60,658 nucleotides of DNA from CALAGJ01 sp964293305 (lineage in GTDB: Bacteria > Bacteroidota > Bacteroidia > Chitinophagales > Chitinophagaceae). Below, piece after piece: positions 9,770 to 17,472 of this stretch. The notes beneath the pieces are model-generated. The model did not search any database, was not told the DNA's origin, and worked only from the letters and a program-made list of their open reading frames with translations. How positions within the stretch are numbered: the first letter of the stretch is position 1; every line of letters begins with the position of its first letter. The position numbers and the translations under genes are program-made. The DNA lies in the NCBI GenBank assembly GCA_964293305.1, contig CAXYYO010000020.1, forward strand, positions 1 to 60,658, read 5' to 3'.

Positions 9770-10595
9770 TGCATTAAAAGCAAATTGGAAGCTATATATC
9801 ATAGAAGCATGGGCACTAGGTATGTTTATGATATCCGCTTGTGTATGCACCATTTTGATAGAACATCCGGATTTTCATATTTCCACATTCCTAGTGCCAC
9901 CTTTTTGGAGGAGGCTGTTATCTGGCATTGCAATGGGCATTACAGCCATCCTACTCATTTATTCAAAGTGGGGAAAACACAGTGGTGCACATATGAATCC
10001 TGCGGTTACACTGGCAAATCTGCACTTAGACAGAATGCAATGGCCTGACACTATTTGGTATATTATTTCGCAAATAATCGGTGCTTCATGCAGTGTGGCA
10101 TTTATATATATTTTGCTACCAACCTATGTTAGTAGTAATGAAGTAAATTTTGTTGTAACTACACCAGGTATATATGGAGTGGCTATAGCATTTATTGCGG
10201 AAATGTTAATGGCAGCTATTTTATTTGCCATTGTATTGTTAGTTAGCAATTCTTCCAAAGCAAAATATACAGGCTATATAGCTGGGCTTATGGTATGTTG
10301 TTTTATATGGTTTGAGGCACCATTGTCTGGCATGAGTATTAACCCGGCTAGAAGTTTTGGTTCTGCTTTAAATGCTGGTGTATGGTCTTCTTTTTGGATT
10401 TATATCATTGCGCCCATTGCCGGTATGCAAATAAGCGCATGGTTATATCGAAAAAAATATTTACAAACAAAAGGAGAATGTAAATCAATGAATTGTCATT
10501 TTAGTGGTGATGGCTCCACTAATAAGATTTATAAAGTATGGAAATGGTGGCAAAAAGATGCAACGAATCAATTAATTGAATACAAAATAAAGTAA
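9762..10595 (+). CDS. MIP-family channel (aquaporin/aquaglyceroporin)
   Basis: Six hydrophobic segments and both signature NPA boxes are present: HMNPA (79-81 NPA) and SINPARS (194-196 NPA), with the selectivity-filter Arg at 197. The 277-residue length includes a charged C-terminal tail of about 50 residues. MIP proteins pass water, glycerol or other small neutral solutes across the inner membrane. The start overlaps the end of the debranching gene by 8 bases, so the two are translated together. Coupling of a solute/water channel to glucan breakdown suggests an osmotic or compatible-solute role, which is inference. Which solute passes cannot be read with confidence. Confidence 0.9.
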   Translation: MINALKANWKLYIIEAWALGMFMISACVCTILIEHPDFHISTFLVPPFWRRLLSGIAMGITAILLIYSKWGKHSGAHMNPAVTLANLHLDRMQWPDTIWYIISQIIGASCSVAFIYILLPTYVSSNEVNFVVTTPGIYGVAIAFIAEMLMAAILFAIVLLVSNSSKAKYTGYIAGLMVCCFIWFEAPLSGMSINPARSFGSALNAGVWSSFWIYIIAPIAGMQISAWLYRKKYLQTKGECKSMNCHFSGDGSTNKIYKVWKWWQKDATNQLIEYKIK

Positions 10596-10603
10596 ACTTA
10601 TAC

Positions 10604-11263
10604 ATGCAAAACTTATTTATAACTGGTGGCACTGGAAACTTAGGCATACAAGTGTGCAAGGCATTGGATAATGAAAAATATATGCTTCACCTTGCCGTAC
10701 GACATCTTAAAGATGTACAAGCGGGTGACAGTAAGAAATACTATGAGTTGGATTTAAACAATGACAACTCAACAAATAATGCCTTAGCTATTCTAGACTC
10801 ATCATTTGGAAAAATACATGCAGGTATTTTCATGGCAGGTGGTTATATGTCAGGAAACTATAAAAGCACCGGAGCTACCGATTTTGAAAAAATGATAAAT
10901 CTGAATTTTTTTACAGCATATCATGCAGCAAAGTACCTGCTACAACATTTTGAAAATAATGGTGGAGGTAAATTAATTTTTGTGGGTGCAAAAGCAGCTA
11001 CAAATGGGAATATTGCATTCGACAATCTTCCCTATGCTTTGTCTAAACTCATGTTGATCAATTTTTCAGAGATCATCAATGCTGGTTTCACAAATAGTAG
11101 TATTAGTTCTCATGTACTATTACCAGGCACATTAGACACTGAAAAAAATAGGCAAGATATGCCCAATGCCGATTTTGCCACATGGACAAAAACAGAGCAA
11201 ATTACTGATGCAGTCAAGGCCATATTAAGTGGAAATGAAAAGAAGACGATTATAAATCTTTAG
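10604..11263 (+). CDS. SDR-family protein, atypical
   Basis: A 219-residue short-chain dehydrogenase fold: TGGTGNLG (7-14) binds the dinucleotide and Y144/K148 (YALSK) supply the catalytic pair. The strand that normally ends in the catalytic Ser reads LIFVGAKAA, so that Ser seems to be replaced by Gly or Ala. The protein may therefore have altered catalysis, act as a regulator or use a different Ser. It lies 8 bases after the aquaporin gene and 8 bases before a small membrane-protein gene. The substrate is unknown; it is distinct from the glucose-dehydrogenase-like SDR earlier in the operon. Confidence 0.78.
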   Translation: MQNLFITGGTGNLGIQVCKALDNEKYMLHLAVRHLKDVQAGDSKKYYELDLNNDNSTNNALAILDSSFGKIHAGIFMAGGYMSGNYKSTGATDFEKMINLNFFTAYHAAKYLLQHFENNGGGKLIFVGAKAATNGNIAFDNLPYALSKLMLINFSEIINAGFTNSSISSHVLLPGTLDTEKNRQDMPNADFATWTKTEQITDAVKAILSGNEKKTIINL

Positions 11264-11271
11264 GAATACAA

Positions 11272-11493
11272 ATGATGATAATACTTTATTTTATTTACTT
11301 CAATATTGCAATTGGTTTTTGCTGCGCAATGTGGTTCTCATTTTTTAAAGCTAAAAAAATTGATGGAGAAGCAGCTCACACTTCCTTTTGGTTTAAAATA
11401 ATCATTATTCCCGCTGTTATTTTATTATGGCCATTGGTTCTTGTAGTTGTGTGGAATAATAAAAAGAATGAGATAAATTCACATGAAAAATAA
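11272..11493 (+). CDS. Small membrane protein, two transmembrane segments
   Basis: A 73-residue protein with two hydrophobic stretches (about residues 3-25 and 41-62) joined by a short charged loop containing KAKKIDGEA, ending in a lysine-rich tail. I do not recognise a family. It follows the SDR by 8 bases and precedes another tiny membrane gene and the ferric-reductase/Rieske gene, so it may be an accessory subunit of that redox protein. The second codon is also ATG, so the start could be three bases later. Confidence 0.6.
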   Translation: MMIILYFIYFNIAIGFCCAMWFSFFKAKKIDGEAAHTSFWFKIIIIPAVILLWPLVLVVVWNNKKNEINSHEK

Positions 11494-11540
11494 TGGCTTC
11501 TCATTGTTTATTTGTTTTGCCATAAATTGAAAATATTTAT

Positions 11541-11639
11541 ATGAATCATTCATTAAGAAAAAAGCATTTGAAAACATGGATTGCACTATCTGTACTTCTT
11601 ACATTAGGATTATTGTTTGCCATTTTTAAAACTAATTAA
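11541..11639 (+). CDS. Tiny single-pass membrane protein (32 residues)
   Basis: The frame ATG 11541 to TAA 11639 encodes 32 residues: a basic head (residues 1-11, rich in Lys and His), one hydrophobic helix (WIALSVLLTLGLLFAIF) and a short tail. The stop lies 6 bases before the ferric-reductase/Rieske start, which matches the tight spacing of this operon. Small membrane peptides beside heme-containing membrane oxidoreductases are often assembly or stability subunits; here that is inference. No homologue can be named from sequence alone. Confidence 0.5.
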   Translation: MNHSLRKKHLKTWIALSVLLTLGLLFAIFKTN

Positions 11640-11645
11640 ACCCGA

Positions 11646-13544
11646 ATGAGCGCTACCTATAAACCCATCTTATGGAACAAATTTAAACGCTACTACGACC
11701 TCATTATGTGGGGTATTATCCTTATTTATCTTGTTCTATTTGTAGTCAGCAACTTGTTATTATTTCCCCAACACAATATTAATACTATCCTCATAAGAGC
11801 ATTCGGTACTTTGGCTATTATTATGTTGCATATAATTCTTTGTATTGGACCCGCTGCCCGGCTCAATGCTAAATTTTTACCAGTGTTGTATAACCGCAGA
11901 CATTTGGGTGTAAGTATGTTTATCATAGCTGCTACACATGGTGTTTTAAGTTTGCTATGGTTTCATGGTGGAGGCAATACACCTGCTGTAATTTCATTAT
12001 TTACTGCCAATACACTTTACGGTTCATTTCTTTTTTTTCCATTTCAAACGCTTGGGTTTTTGGCCCTTATGATTCTTGCTGCCATGGCTTTTACAAGCCA
12101 TGATTTTTGGCTTAATTTTTTAACTCCGCGGTTTTGGAAATCACTGCACATGCTAGTGTATATTGCCTATGCATTGGTCATGATGCATGTGGCACTTGGT
12201 GTATTTCAATTAGAACAATCAATCTTTTTTTCAGTGCTACTTTTGGGTGGTTTCATAGTAGTAGCATTGCTGCATATCATAGCTGGTATTAAAGAAAATG
12301 GAACAGATAATATGGCTACGCCAAATGATGAAGATAGCGAATGGCATGTAGTAGGAGAACTTGCAGATTTTAAAGATGACAGGGCAAAAATGGCCATCAT
12401 TGATAAAGAAAGAATAGCAGTTTTTAAATATGATAATAAACTGAGTGCGGTACACAATGTGTGCAAGCATCAAATGGGTCCATTGGGCGAAGGTAAGATT
12501 GTAGATGGCTGTATTACCTGCCCTTGGCATGGCTATCAATATCGGCCAGAAGATGGATGCGCCCCTGCCCCTTTTACCGAAAAACTGCATACTTATCCAC
12601 TCAAATTAATCGGTACTGCTGTATATGTTAATGTACATCCATTGCCCGAAGGGACATATATAACTCCACTTACAATACCTGATGAAGCAGGAAGAAATGA
12701 ACAAAAAAATAATCCATTTTTTATAGGTTGGGATAGCAATAACGATAAAAAAATATTTACACTTCCTAAAAAAATTGCAATAGCAATTGCAGTGTTTTGT
12801 TTGCTGCTTTCATTTACTATAACTGCCAACCAAACAAAAATTACACCTTTTAAAATTGATTATGAAACTATAAAAAAAATGGAAGGATGGTTAACGCTTA
12901 AACCAGTGCCCATGTTTACAATTATAGATAAAATAGATGCTTCTGGCAATCCTATATATAAAAACATTTTATTGGTGGATGCGTTTAAAAACGGTGCCTA
13001 TGAAACTGTGCAGCATGTTATAAAAAATAATGATCGAACCTATGTACAGATTAAAGGATATATGAGTAATAAAGTAGTATCCTGTGGAAATGATTCTGAC
13101 ACCACATGCATATCTGTATGTACACAATGCATTACAGGTACAACACATTTTCCTTTAATGGAAATTGAAAATGGTGTTTATTCTTTTAAAGAACGAAAAC
13201 CGGCATTTATGCTGCCTCCGCCCACATTATTACCTGATAAAGATACCGTAATGACAGGTGAAATAATAGACCCCAAATGTTACTTTGGTGCAATGAATCC
13301 AGGTTATGGTAAACCCCATTTGAGCTGTGCATCAAGATGTATTTCCGGAGGTATAATGCCAGTATTAAAATACATGGATTCAGACGGAGAGGAAAATTAT
13401 TGCGTATTAACTGATGATGTAAATAAAATTAATGACTACATCATTAAGTATATAGGTAGAACTGTAAGCATTAAAGGAAGATTTGCCCACGCATTCAATT
13501 GGAATATGCTATCATTGAGCAAAAATTCAATTGTTGTAAAATAG
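11646..13544 (+). CDS. Ferric-reductase-like membrane protein fused to a Rieske [2Fe-2S] domain and a Cys-rich C-terminal domain
   Basis: Residues about 1-215 form a six-helix ferric-reductase-like membrane domain with heme-type histidines in RRHLGVSMFIIAATHG and WKSLHMLVYIAYALVMMHVALG. A Rieske domain follows with C273-x-H275 and C292-x2-H295 (CPWHGYQY), the complete ligand set. Another helix near residue 378-394 then crosses the membrane, leading to a C-terminal domain with C480, C488, C492, C495 and a second cluster C545, C561, C565 (GEIIDPKCYFGAMNPG, SCASRCISGG). I do not recognise that last domain. The layout suggests transmembrane electron transfer between iron-sulfur and heme b. At 632 residues it is far larger than MsrQ/YedZ-type proteins. 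It is 7 bases from the next Rieske gene. Confidence 0.82.
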   Translation: MSATYKPILWNKFKRYYDLIMWGIILIYLVLFVVSNLLLFPQHNINTILIRAFGTLAIIMLHIILCIGPAARLNAKFLPVLYNRRHLGVSMFIIAATHGVLSLLWFHGGGNTPAVISLFTANTLYGSFLFFPFQTLGFLALMILAAMAFTSHDFWLNFLTPRFWKSLHMLVYIAYALVMMHVALGVFQLEQSIFFSVLLLGGFIVVALLHIIAGIKENGTDNMATPNDEDSEWHVVGELADFKDDRAKMAIIDKERIAVFKYDNKLSAVHNVCKHQMGPLGEGKIVDGCITCPWHGYQYRPEDGCAPAPFTEKLHTYPLKLIGTAVYVNVHPLPEGTYITPLTIPDEAGRNEQKNNPFFIGWDSNNDKKIFTLPKKIAIAIAVFCLLLSFTITANQTKITPFKIDYETIKKMEGWLTLKPVPMFTIIDKIDASGNPIYKNILLVDAFKNGAYETVQHVIKNNDRTYVQIKGYMSNKVVSCGNDSDTTCISVCTQCITGTTHFPLMEIENGVYSFKERKPAFMLPPPTLLPDKDTVMTGEIIDPKCYFGAMNPGYGKPHLSCASRCISGGIMPVLKYMDSDGEENYCVLTDDVNKINDYIIKYIGRTVSIKGRFAHAFNWNMLSLSKNSIVVK

Positions 13545-13551
13545 TTCTTTT

Positions 13552-14679
13552 ATGTATATAAATGTTTTAAAACTGGAGGATTTGCCACACCAATCTTCAA
13601 AAGTTGTAAAACTTGGCAATAAAAAAATTGCGCTCTTTCATTATCACAATAAAGTTACTGCTATTGGAAATGCCTGCTTGCATCGTGGAGGCCCGTTGGC
13701 ATTAGGTTGTGTGGCAGATAAGTATGATGGCACTTATGTAACCTGCCCTTGGCATGGTTGGGAATACAATATCGATACAGGTGCCGCAGCTCCGGGCTAT
13801 AAAGACCAACAGGCTGTATATGACGTAAAAATAGATGATGGAAATATTTGGGTAAATGATGAGGTTATGATACAGGCTCATAAGGCTTTTCATGATTCTC
13901 CTTTGTTAGATGATTTAATACACTTAAGGTACCAGACCACTCCAGAATCATTGAATATTTTAGGTATTTCTGCTACTAATATGAACAATACGCTTCCTAG
14001 ATATTCTACATCTGAAGCCTCTCTAGAATTAGCGCTAGACTATGCACAAAAAAAATATAAGGCAGATACACGTATAATAAAATTGAGAGATCTGGACTAT
14101 AAGCATTGTGAAGGCTATTATTCCCAACACATGCAGGCTTGCAACTGGCCATGTAGTATTACGGAAATGCACCCAGAAGATGGTATGACAAAAGTTTATA
14201 CCGACATGATATTATGGGCAGATATTGTAATACTTGCTACACCCATCCGATGGGGGCAAGCATCCTCTTTATACTATAAAATGGCAGAGCGATTGAATAC
14301 TGTACAAAATCAGATTACTATTAAAGATCGCATACTCATTAAGAATAAAGTGGCCTCATTTCTCATTACCGGTGGACAAGATAATATACAGCAAGTGGCT
14401 GGGCAAATGATGTGTTTTTTTACTGATTTGGGTTTCACATTTCCGCCTTTTAGTTTTATGGGTTGGAGTAGAGGATGGACAGCCGAGGATATGGACAAAA
14501 ACGTATTACAGTTTAAAAAAAGTGAATACGTAAAACGCAGTACCGCTGAACTTTTAGATAACTGTGTGGAAACATTAAAACAGATAAAAAAGATCGACAG
14601 TTCAAAGATTGTTGCACCTAAACCACATCGCAAAGATTCTTTGACCAGTGATTTGGATAATTTTGATATGAATCTGTAA
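13552..14679 (+). CDS. Rieske [2Fe-2S] domain fused to a flavodoxin-like NAD(P)H:FMN reductase domain
   Basis: Residues 1-105 are a Rieske ferredoxin with C42-x-H44 (CLHRGGP) and C65-x2-H68 (CPWHGWEY). From about residue 135 a flavodoxin-like domain begins (LNILGISATNMNN), with ADIVILATPIRWGQASSLYYKMAERL typical of NADPH-dependent FMN reductases. The protein is soluble with no signal peptide. It would pass electrons between NAD(P)H, flavin and an iron-sulfur centre, perhaps to or from the membrane Rieske protein encoded 7 bases upstream. The fusion itself makes an electron path plausible; direction and partners are inferred. A terminator-like hairpin lies about 90 bases after the stop, so this is probably the last gene of the operon. 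Confidence 0.82.
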   Translation: MYINVLKLEDLPHQSSKVVKLGNKKIALFHYHNKVTAIGNACLHRGGPLALGCVADKYDGTYVTCPWHGWEYNIDTGAAAPGYKDQQAVYDVKIDDGNIWVNDEVMIQAHKAFHDSPLLDDLIHLRYQTTPESLNILGISATNMNNTLPRYSTSEASLELALDYAQKKYKADTRIIKLRDLDYKHCEGYYSQHMQACNWPCSITEMHPEDGMTKVYTDMILWADIVILATPIRWGQASSLYYKMAERLNTVQNQITIKDRILIKNKVASFLITGGQDNIQQVAGQMMCFFTDLGFTFPPFSFMGWSRGWTAEDMDKNVLQFKKSEYVKRSTAELLDNCVETLKQIKKIDSSKIVAPKPHRKDSLTSDLDNFDMNL

Positions 14680-14771
14680 AAAATATGAATGCTACAATTG
14701 ATTCTATTCTTAGCAAATACCTTCTTTAAACGTGTGTGGCATAAGGTCTTACAATATATTTGAGATGATTT

Positions 14772-14803
14772 AAAAAGCCACTCATAATGATGTACGGCTT
14801 TTT
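14772..14803. terminator. Bidirectional terminator-like hairpin
   Basis: AAAAAGCC (14772-14779) pairs with GGCTTTTT (14796-14803) around a 16-base loop. It has T-runs on both strands and sits between the end of the long plus-strand operon and the 3' end of the minus-strand pseudogene, so it could end both transcripts. Confidence 0.5.
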
Positions 14804-15161
14804 ACAAAAACTAAAACCTTATACTCTTTAATTATCATAATCTTTTCACTGTGGCTATCATCTTTATATTGTAAATAATAATTCCCTTTTGCAAAAACAG
14901 TCATTTGATTTCCAAAGTGCATTTCCATCCTTGTCAAGCCTTTGGACATATATATCTGAAATGCTTGCATTGTCTCTATAATCAAACCAGTAAACAAAAT
15001 AACCACCTGCACCTGAAAAAATCATCTTCCACTGCTCTTAAATTGTTTTGTGGATTTGCGGCATTACATGTTGCCAATGGCATTGTGGCATTCGATGAAA
15101 ACTGTGCTTTTGTGGACAGAATAATTGCCAAACAAATTAAACTGAATAGTATCTTTTTCAT
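14782..15161 (-). pseudogene. Frameshifted remnant of a secreted protein gene
   Basis: Reading the minus strand from ATG 15161 gives a clear signal peptide (MKKILFSLICLAIILSTKAQ) and about 28 more residues before the frame breaks at a run of six T (plus strand A 15016-15021). In the next frame the text continues GGYFVYWFDYRDNASISD and then DIYVQRLDKDGNALWKSN, a repeat style common in exported Bacteroidota proteins that carry T9SS sorting domains. Near 14900 the sense moves to a third frame (MTVFAKGNYYLQYKDD) and stops at 14782. Two frameshifts and the absence of the long C-terminal part expected for such proteins show a truncated, decayed gene. The plus-strand frame across the same bases has no family features. 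Confidence 0.65.
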
Positions 15162-15497
15162 TATTATGATTTTAGTTTAATTTCAAATCACAATAAGATA
15201 TCTCTTTAAAACGAATCAATTGATGAAGTGGTTATTTTCACTTAGGCAACAGTTTATTTTTACATTTGGTATGCTTTACGGATTTATATTTTTGAATGGA
15301 ATGGGTATGATCCAGATTTTGATAAGGACATGTAATTGTAAGACACAACTACTGAACAAAACTGACTAGAAGAAAAATTTCGACTTTGAAATAGTACTTT
15401 TTTAAATCTAAAGAAATAATCTGAAACGCAATTCAGCATTGTTTTTTGGAACGCAAAAAAATTTTAATCATTCATAATATGGGGTTAAATAAAAAAT
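15162..15497. other. Intergenic stretch, little recognisable content
   Basis: A low-GC stretch between the pseudogene and the SPFH terminator. It holds one short frame, 15223-15369 plus strand (48 residues, hydrophobic middle FIFTFGMLYGFIFLNG), which could be a membrane peptide but has no supporting context. No RNA gene or clear promoter was recognised. Confidence 0.3.
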
Positions 15498-15525
15498 AAA
15501 AGGCCATCAATTTTGATGGCCTTTT
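15498..15525 (-). terminator. Rho-independent terminator of the SPFH gene
   Basis: AAAAGGCCATCA and TGATGGCCTTTT form a perfect 12-base stem with a 4-base loop, 25 bases downstream of the minus-strand SPFH stop. On the minus strand it is followed by a T-rich tract, the normal form of an intrinsic terminator. Confidence 0.85.
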
Positions 15526-15550
15526 ATATGGAAATAATTTTATTTATACT

Positions 15551-16498
15551 TTATTTCTGATCCTTTGATTTCATCATGCCCATGATTTGGCGCATACTTT
15601 TATCCATTCCTTCTGGGCTGCCATCCAAGAAAATGACATTCCCTTTTCCTACTTCTGTAAAAGTTTTGATGGCTTCTGTCCACATGCTGAATAAAATTAC
15701 ATTTGTATCAAGATTTGCTTGTTTCATTTGCTCAGCAGCCATAGTCATACCTTTTGCTACTTCTTCTCTGAAAAGTGCAACACCCTGCCCTCTTAAACGT
15801 GCAGCTTCTCTTTCCGCTTCTGCAGCAATTTTTATAGCATTTCCTTCCGCTTCGGCTGATTTTGTTTTTGTAATAAGCAAAGCTTGTCCTTCATTTTCTG
15901 CAGCAGCTTTTAAGTTATTACTGGCCACAACTCTGCTCATACTTTCAAGAATAGCTTTATCAAAAGTGATATCATTTATTTGAAGGTCTAATAGGTGATA
16001 GCCCCAATCTTCAAGAACATGATCTACTTCACTTTTTACACTTTCAACAATTTCTTTACGAAGTCCAAGTATTTCAGCTTGCTTTTTTGTAGCTACATAA
16101 GAACGTATATTTCCTTCTATAGTACGTATGAGTGCTTGCATTAAATCTTTATCACTAATGAATTTGAAGGCAACTTTTTTTATGGTTTCTTCATCTGCAT
16201 TCATTACAGCATATAGAAGCATGCTTTTGAAATAGACGTTTGCCTGATCCTGTGTTACGGCTTGAAATTCTAATTCTACACTTCTGTTTTGAACACTGAT
16301 TCTTTTATAAATATTCTCAAGCAAGGGTATTTTGAAATTCAACCCAGGTCTGAGTATTCTTTGGTATTTACCAAACATGGTAATAACAGCTATTGTTGCT
16401 TGATTTACGGTAACCAAGCCGCTGAAAATGATGAAAAGAATAATGAATATCCACCATTTGTCCATTAAAAAATCTAACATAGATAAAATTTGATGCAA
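15551..16498 (-). CDS. SPFH/Band 7 (stomatin-prohibitin-like) membrane protein
   Basis: A short N-terminal part with one membrane helix (about residues 15-35, WWIFIILFIIFSGLVTV) is followed by the Band 7 domain (GKYQRILRPGLNFKIPLLENIYKRISVQNRS...). The C-terminal half is a helical region rich in Ala, Glu and Lys (EGNAIKIAAEAEREAARLRGQG), typical of stomatin-like oligomers, then FSMWTEAIKTFTEVGKGNVIFLDG. Proteins of this group assemble in membrane microdomains and often regulate proteases or transport. Codons 7 and 12 are also Met, so the start may lie slightly downstream. It is a single-gene unit with its own strong terminator. Confidence 0.9.
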   Translation of the reverse strand: MHQILSMLDFLMDKWWIFIILFIIFSGLVTVNQATIAVITMFGKYQRILRPGLNFKIPLLENIYKRISVQNRSVELEFQAVTQDQANVYFKSMLLYAVMNADEETIKKVAFKFISDKDLMQALIRTIEGNIRSYVATKKQAEILGLRKEIVESVKSEVDHVLEDWGYHLLDLQINDITFDKAILESMSRVVASNNLKAAAENEGQALLITKTKSAEAEGNAIKIAAEAEREAARLRGQGVALFREEVAKGMTMAAEQMKQANLDTNVILFSMWTEAIKTFTEVGKGNVIFLDGSPEGMDKSMRQIMGMMKSKDQK

Positions 16499-16588
16499 TG
16501 TACTGTAAATAGAATAATTGCAAAAAAGGATTTTTCAAATCATTTTCTTTTGTATGCTGAATAGTTTGAAACTATAAAGAACATAGTA

Positions 16589-16659
16589 GTTTTCGAAGTC
16601 GGAGACTTCGAAAACCCTCCCCTAAATCCCCTTCGCTTTTCCCATTGCCCGCCGGGCAA
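16589..16659. repeat. Compound inverted-repeat element in a gene gap
   Basis: GTTTTCGAAGTC (16589-16600) and GACTTCGAAAAC (16604-16615) form a perfect 12-base hairpin with a 3-base loop. It is followed by CCCTCCCCTAAATCCCC and a second hairpin, TTGCCCG-C-CGGGCAA (16645-16659). The C-rich CCTCCCCTAAATCCCC text is of a kind that recurs between genes in many Bacteroidota genomes, so this looks like a small dispersed element. It lies between divergent genes. Copy number cannot be judged from one window. Confidence 0.55.
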
Positions 16660-16757
16660 AACATACTATCTTAATAAATGCTCAAAGATTTTTATCTATC
16701 CACAACATCATTTGATTATTACAGATATACAACTCTCCATTAGTTTTGTAATACGGT

Positions 16758-17417
16758 ATGAGAGTAACTACAGATACATACAGACATAAAGCTTTGCGCA
16801 GAGAATTAATACAATCACTGCGTGAAAAGGGAATTAATGATGAATTGGTCATATCTGCAATGGATAAAGTGCCGAGGCATTATTTTTTAGATTCAGCCTT
16901 GGATCATCTAGCGTATGAGGACAGGGCATTTACGATAGCTGCGGATCAAACAATCAGTCAACCTTTTACAGTGGCATATCAAAGTTCTTTGTTACAATTA
17001 AAGCCTGGAATAAAAGTATTGGAAATAGGCACTGGCAGTGGGTATCAGGCTGCAGTACTTGCGGAAGCTGGAGTGTGGTTATTTACGATTGAAAGGCAGA
17101 AACAGTTGTATGATATTTTAAAGAAAAGCAAGTTTGGTGAAATGTATCCACGTGTACGATGTTTACATGGAGATGGATTTATAGGATGGGAGAGTTGTGG
17201 CTTGTATGATCGAATTCTAATAACAGCTGCTGCACCTATAGTACCACCAAAATTATTAAAGCAATTACAAACTGGAGGTACCATGGTATTACCTTTAGAT
17301 GAAGGTAATATGCAGCGTATGACACGTATAACTAAAATGGTAGATGGTAGTTATAGAGAAGAACAGTTTGACCATTTTTCTTTTGTACCCATGTTGAAAG
17401 GGAAGATGGGGCCGTAG
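16758..17417 (+). CDS. pcm: Protein-L-isoaspartate O-methyltransferase
   Basis: A 219-residue cytosolic enzyme that methylates damaged L-isoaspartyl residues with S-adenosylmethionine so that they can be repaired. The family motifs are intact: QTISQPF (64-70), VLEIGTGSGYQAAVLA (motif I, 87-102) and YDRILITAAAPIVPPKLLKQL (motif II region), then GGTMVLPL. TAGTTTTGT at 16741-16749 matches the Bacteroidota -7 element TAnnTTTG, which would give a very short leader. It stands alone, divergent from the SPFH gene and convergent with the metzincin gene. Confidence 0.92.
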   Translation: MRVTTDTYRHKALRRELIQSLREKGINDELVISAMDKVPRHYFLDSALDHLAYEDRAFTIAADQTISQPFTVAYQSSLLQLKPGIKVLEIGTGSGYQAAVLAEAGVWLFTIERQKQLYDILKKSKFGEMYPRVRCLHGDGFIGWESCGLYDRILITAAAPIVPPKLLKQLQTGGTMVLPLDEGNMQRMTRITKMVDGSYREEQFDHFSFVPMLKGKMGP

Positions 17418-17472
17418 GGAAGATTTGGCAATTCCTGGTTCTATGTCTTCCCTGCATGCTGGCAGATGTAGA

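Noticed and set aside
14905..15180. Plus-strand open frame of 91 codons in the gap after the Rieske operon
   Set aside because: It lies opposite the signal peptide and repeat-like text of the minus-strand remnant and shows no family features.
16589..16659. CRISPR or attachment site reading of the hairpin element
   Set aside because: There are no regularly spaced repeats, spacers or cas or integrase genes nearby.
17416..17453. AGGGAAGA / TCTTCCCT inverted repeat after pcm as a terminator
   Set aside because: It has no T-run and a long loop, so termination cannot be supported.
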